From: UMGS1387 sp045541355
Lineage (GTDB): Bacteria; Bacillota; Clostridia; Oscillospirales; CAG-382
DNA: 13,348 nucleotides
Reading direction: 5' to 3'
Assembly: GCA_045541355.1 (NCBI GenBank)
Contig: JAZQIW010000073.1
Coordinates: forward strand, 1-13,348
Shown: positions 11,838-13,348 of the stretch, one piece after another
How the letters are laid out: every line of letters begins with the position of its first letter
Numbering within the stretch: position 1 is the stretch's first letter
The notes under the pieces: generated by a model
Databases searched by the model: none
What the model was told of the DNA's origin: nothing
Seen by the model: only the letters and a program-made list of their open reading frames with translations
Translations under genes and position numbers: made by a program

Positions 11838-12359
11838 TTATTCCGCTGCTGCTTCTGCAGGAGCTTCGCCGCTCTTGTCGATAATAGCCTGGAGTGCGTA
11901 AGCAAGACCGTAGAGAGGACTCTGGATGCTTCCGAGTACCTTTCCGACAAGGATTTCCTTTGAAGGAATCTTTGCGAGTGCTTCAACTTCGGATGCTTCG
12001 ATAACTGCACCGTCCATCATACCGACTTTAACTTTGAATGTTTCGTTGTTTTCAGCGAACTTGCAGAGTACCTTTGCAGGAGCAAGGGGATCTTCGTTGC
12101 TGAATGCGAAAGCAGTCATACCTTCAAGATAAGGTTCGAAACCGCTGATACCTGCGATGTCTGCTGCCTTCTTGATGTATGTGTTCTTAATAACAGTGTA
12201 ATCTACGCCTGCCTTACGGAGTTCAGCTCTGAGGGCTGTATCCTTTTCAACAGTGATGCCGCAATAGTCTACGATAACGCCGGACTTTGCAGACTTCATC
12301 TTTTCAGCAAGATCTGCTACTAACTGCTTCTTCTGTTCAAGAATCTTTGCGCTTGGCAT
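11838..12359 (-). CDS. rplJ: 50S ribosomal protein L10
   Basis: A 173-residue protein that anchors the L7/L12 stalk to 23S rRNA and autoregulates its operon through the leader RNA. The N-terminal KKQLVADLAEKMKSAKSGVIVDY and the conserved IKNTYIKKAA (about 57-66) are typical, and the C-terminal helix that binds L12 dimers ends in an Ala/Glu-rich tail. The start at MPSAK is preferred over an upstream in-frame ATG at 12413 because GGGAGGTG lies just before it and because the extra residues would be encoded by the attenuator hairpin. Confidence 0.97.
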   Translation of the reverse strand: MPSAKILEQKKQLVADLAEKMKSAKSGVIVDYCGITVEKDTALRAELRKAGVDYTVIKNTYIKKAADIAGISGFEPYLEGMTAFAFSNEDPLAPAKVLCKFAENNETFKVKVGMMDGAVIEASEVEALAKIPSKEILVGKVLGSIQSPLYGLAYALQAIIDKSGEAPAEAAAE

Positions 12360-12385
12360 ATGTTTCACCTCCCAAAATAAAAAAT

Positions 12386-12411
12386 GCCCTTTTCGACCAT
12401 AGAAAAAGGAC
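12386..12411 (-). terminator. Attenuator terminator of the L10 leader
   Basis: In RNA sense GUCCUUUU pairs with AAAAGGGC (arms 12404-12411 and 12386-12393, one G-U pair) around a 10-base loop, followed by AUUUUUUAUUUU. It lies between the L10-binding leader and the rplJ ribosome binding site, as expected for attenuation by excess L10. Confidence 0.85.
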
Positions 12412-12419
12412 AATGTAGG

Positions 12420-12548
12420 GAGAATATATATCTTTTTATACTATTCTCATTTATTACATCTTCCTCGACAGGCGAGCCTTAGCCGCGGCTCATTATAGCT
12501 TCCGACAAGGCTTCTGCCCTGTCACGCCACCTGTTTTCTTCGGTCAAC
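12420..12548 (-). ncRNA. L10 leader RNA (autoregulatory ribosomal protein leader)
   Basis: On the minus strand the transcript opens with GACCGAAG, then ACAGGUGGCG near 12525-12533 and the partner CGCCUGUCGAGGAAG near 12460-12474, the conserved elements of the Firmicutes L10 leader that mimics the L10 site on 23S rRNA. A further stem, GAGAATA (12420-12426) with TATTCTC (12442-12448), links it to the attenuator. Binding of L10-L12 should favour termination. The assignment rests on position and on recognisable conserved segments; no covariance search was run. Confidence 0.88.
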
Positions 12549-12554
12549 ATGAGC

Positions 12555-12583
12555 ATATTACCACAAACATTTTCGTTTGTCAA
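12555..12583 (-). promoter_or_regulatory. Sigma-A promoter of rplJ-rplL
   Basis: On the minus strand TTGACA (12578-12583) is perfect, the spacer is 17 bp, and the -10 is TAATAT (12555-12560). Transcription should start near 12548, just at the 5' end of the L10 leader. Confidence 0.88.
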
Positions 12584-12650
12584 GAGTTTTTTTGAATTTT
12601 TTTATTTTTTGTGTTTTCAATATCAGGCACTGCAACGAAGAAACTCACAC

Positions 12651-12685
12651 AAAAGCACCCCGATGATTAAAACGAGGTGCTTTTT
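12651..12685 (-). terminator. Terminator of the polytopic membrane protein gene
   Basis: The arms at 12651-12662 and 12673-12684 form a 12-bp stem (one G-U pair in the RNA) around a 10-base loop. On the minus strand the T-tract is TTTT, partly within the stem. It overlaps the 3' end just after the stop codon at 12691. Confidence 0.8.
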
Positions 12686-12690
12686 CATGC

Positions 12691-13197
12691 TCATATCAAA
12701 TGAAAGAATTGGAATGCATAATACATTACAACAGATGCCAATATTTCAATCAGAAATCCCGTTACGGAAAATCCCACTCCGTTTCCGGAAGATGACTCCT
12801 CGTTCGCCTTTGCCCATCCGTACAAAACAAACAACCAGAATGCAAGGTAAAACATAATCACAAAGATGCCGCACAGCAGGTCAAATCCGCTTGTAACTTC
12901 GACACCGATAAAAGGAGCCGTGGCAATTTTGGTCATATACAACGCCAAGACAGACGACACCAAGGACATAAAAATACTTACAAAGCCGGAAAAACTGCGA
13001 CTGCTTCCGAAATCAATTACCCGAACAACAAAGCTGTAAACGCACAGTATTGCAAATCCCACGTAAAGCAAGGTTGCCAAGGCGGATATAGCAAAAGATG
13101 CAACTCCCGCAAGAGCCCCCAGTGCGGAAAAACCGAAAGACAAAGCCGCCACCGCAAGCACGGCGACAAAAAACCAGTCTAAAATCAAAATTATCAT
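12691..13197 (-). CDS. Polytopic membrane protein, unknown function
   Basis: A 168-residue protein made largely of hydrophobic segments: about 1-23, 26-45, 43-62, 73-95, 104-128 and 144-165, so five or six membrane spans. A Ser/Gly-rich hydrophilic loop (ANEESSSGNG, about 131-140) precedes the last span. No motif, conserved charge pattern or family was recognised. GGAG lies about 10 bases before the ATG. It is a single-gene unit with a near-perfect promoter and its own terminator. A 14-bp inverted repeat touches the -10 box and may mark regulation. A holin, a transporter subunit or a stress membrane protein cannot be told apart from the sequence. Confidence 0.85.
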   Translation of the reverse strand: MIILILDWFFVAVLAVAALSFGFSALGALAGVASFAISALATLLYVGFAILCVYSFVVRVIDFGSSRSFSGFVSIFMSLVSSVLALYMTKIATAPFIGVEVTSGFDLLCGIFVIMFYLAFWLFVLYGWAKANEESSSGNGVGFSVTGFLIEILASVVMYYAFQFFHLI

Positions 13198-13220
13198 TAT
13201 TTTTACACTCCGTTTTGTCG

Positions 13221-13348
13221 TTTTTTTGAGTATACACCTTTCCTATCTTTTTGTCAAGCCGATACAAAACAAGTCTAAAAACCATTCTGTTATTTTTATT
13301 ATACATTTCCCCCTCAAGCAATATATATTATAACGTATACTCAAAAAA
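13221..13348. repeat. 14-bp inverted repeat, arms about 100 bp apart, at right edge
   Basis: TTTTTTGAGTATAC (13221-13234) is the reverse complement of GTATACTCAAAAAA (13335-13348), a perfect match. The left arm overlaps the -10 box of the membrane protein promoter and extends past the transcription start; the right arm ends the window. No gene lies in the 100 bp between. It could be a pair of operators, ends of a tiny mobile element, or a mirrored promoter region. Confidence 0.65.
13229..13257 (-). promoter_or_regulatory. Sigma-A promoter of the polytopic membrane protein gene
   Basis: On the minus strand TTGACA (13252-13257) is perfect, the spacer is 17 bp, and the -10 is TATACT (13229-13234). 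The predicted start is near 13222, giving a leader of about 25 nt. Confidence 0.88.

Noticed and set aside
11305..11901. A 198-codon plus-strand frame spanning rplL and the rplJ 3' end
   Set aside because: It is antisense to two highly conserved ribosomal protein genes and crosses their intergenic region and terminator, with Cys/Phe-rich shadow composition.
13013..13321. A 102-codon minus-strand frame overlapping the start of the polytopic membrane protein
   Set aside because: It overlaps the promoter and the membrane protein in another frame and has a shadow-like composition. The membrane protein has the better start signals.

Overview
The window reads as chromosomal DNA of a Gram-positive, spore-forming member of class Clostridia, probably a gut Oscillospiraceae/Ruminococcaceae-type organism. 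The reasons are an alpha/beta-type small acid-soluble spore protein, strong AGGAGG-type ribosome binding sites, repeated textbook TTGACA-17/18-TATAAT promoters, a Firmicutes-type L10 leader RNA, and an extracellular protein that carries both a cohesin-like and a dockerin module. No phage, plasmid, transposase, CRISPR, tRNA or rRNA was seen. Taxonomy below class is inference.

Layout, left to right. Positions 1-157 hold two perfect hairpins and no gene. Positions 158-2594 (read leftward) hold a promoter, acyl carrier protein, a terminator, a small lipoprotein and a cysteine desulfurase. Positions 2651-4290 (leftward) hold a uracil permease with a palindrome-rich promoter and a roughly 170-nt leader containing an intrinsic terminator, which looks like an attenuation switch. 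Positions 4298-7148 (leftward) hold a GH127-like cytoplasmic glycosidase followed by a histidine-phosphatase-fold protein; the promoter is preceded by two direct repeats 21 bp apart, the geometry of an AraC-family activator site. At 7236-7729 the only recognisable spore gene is read rightward, behind a nested inverted repeat and ahead of a strong terminator.

Positions 7744-10492 (leftward) encode a large secreted modular protein: signal peptide, unknown beta domains, a FIVAR-like helical module, two Ig-like (Big_2) domains, a chitobiase-like beta-sandwich, a cohesin-like domain and a dockerin. A divergent promoter drives a 73-residue membrane protein (10579-10800), which converges on an 82-residue, extremely acidic membrane-anchored protein (10863-11111) at a shared bidirectional terminator. 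Positions 11310-12583 (leftward) hold rplJ-rplL with promoter, L10 leader, attenuator and a downstream terminator, separate from rplKA and rpoBC. Positions 12651-13257 (leftward) encode a polytopic membrane protein of unknown function; its promoter overlaps one arm of a 14-bp inverted repeat whose other arm is the last 14 bases of the window.

Most of the window is housekeeping: Fe-S/thiolation sulfur supply, fatty-acid carrier, pyrimidine uptake and ribosomal stalk. The accessory part is the glycosidase plus the cohesin/dockerin protein, which fits a plant- or host-glycan lifestyle. I did not find a complete undescribed system. The best leads are the uracil permease leader, the direct repeats ahead of the glycosidase, the cohesin/dockerin protein and the unexplained inverted repeats.
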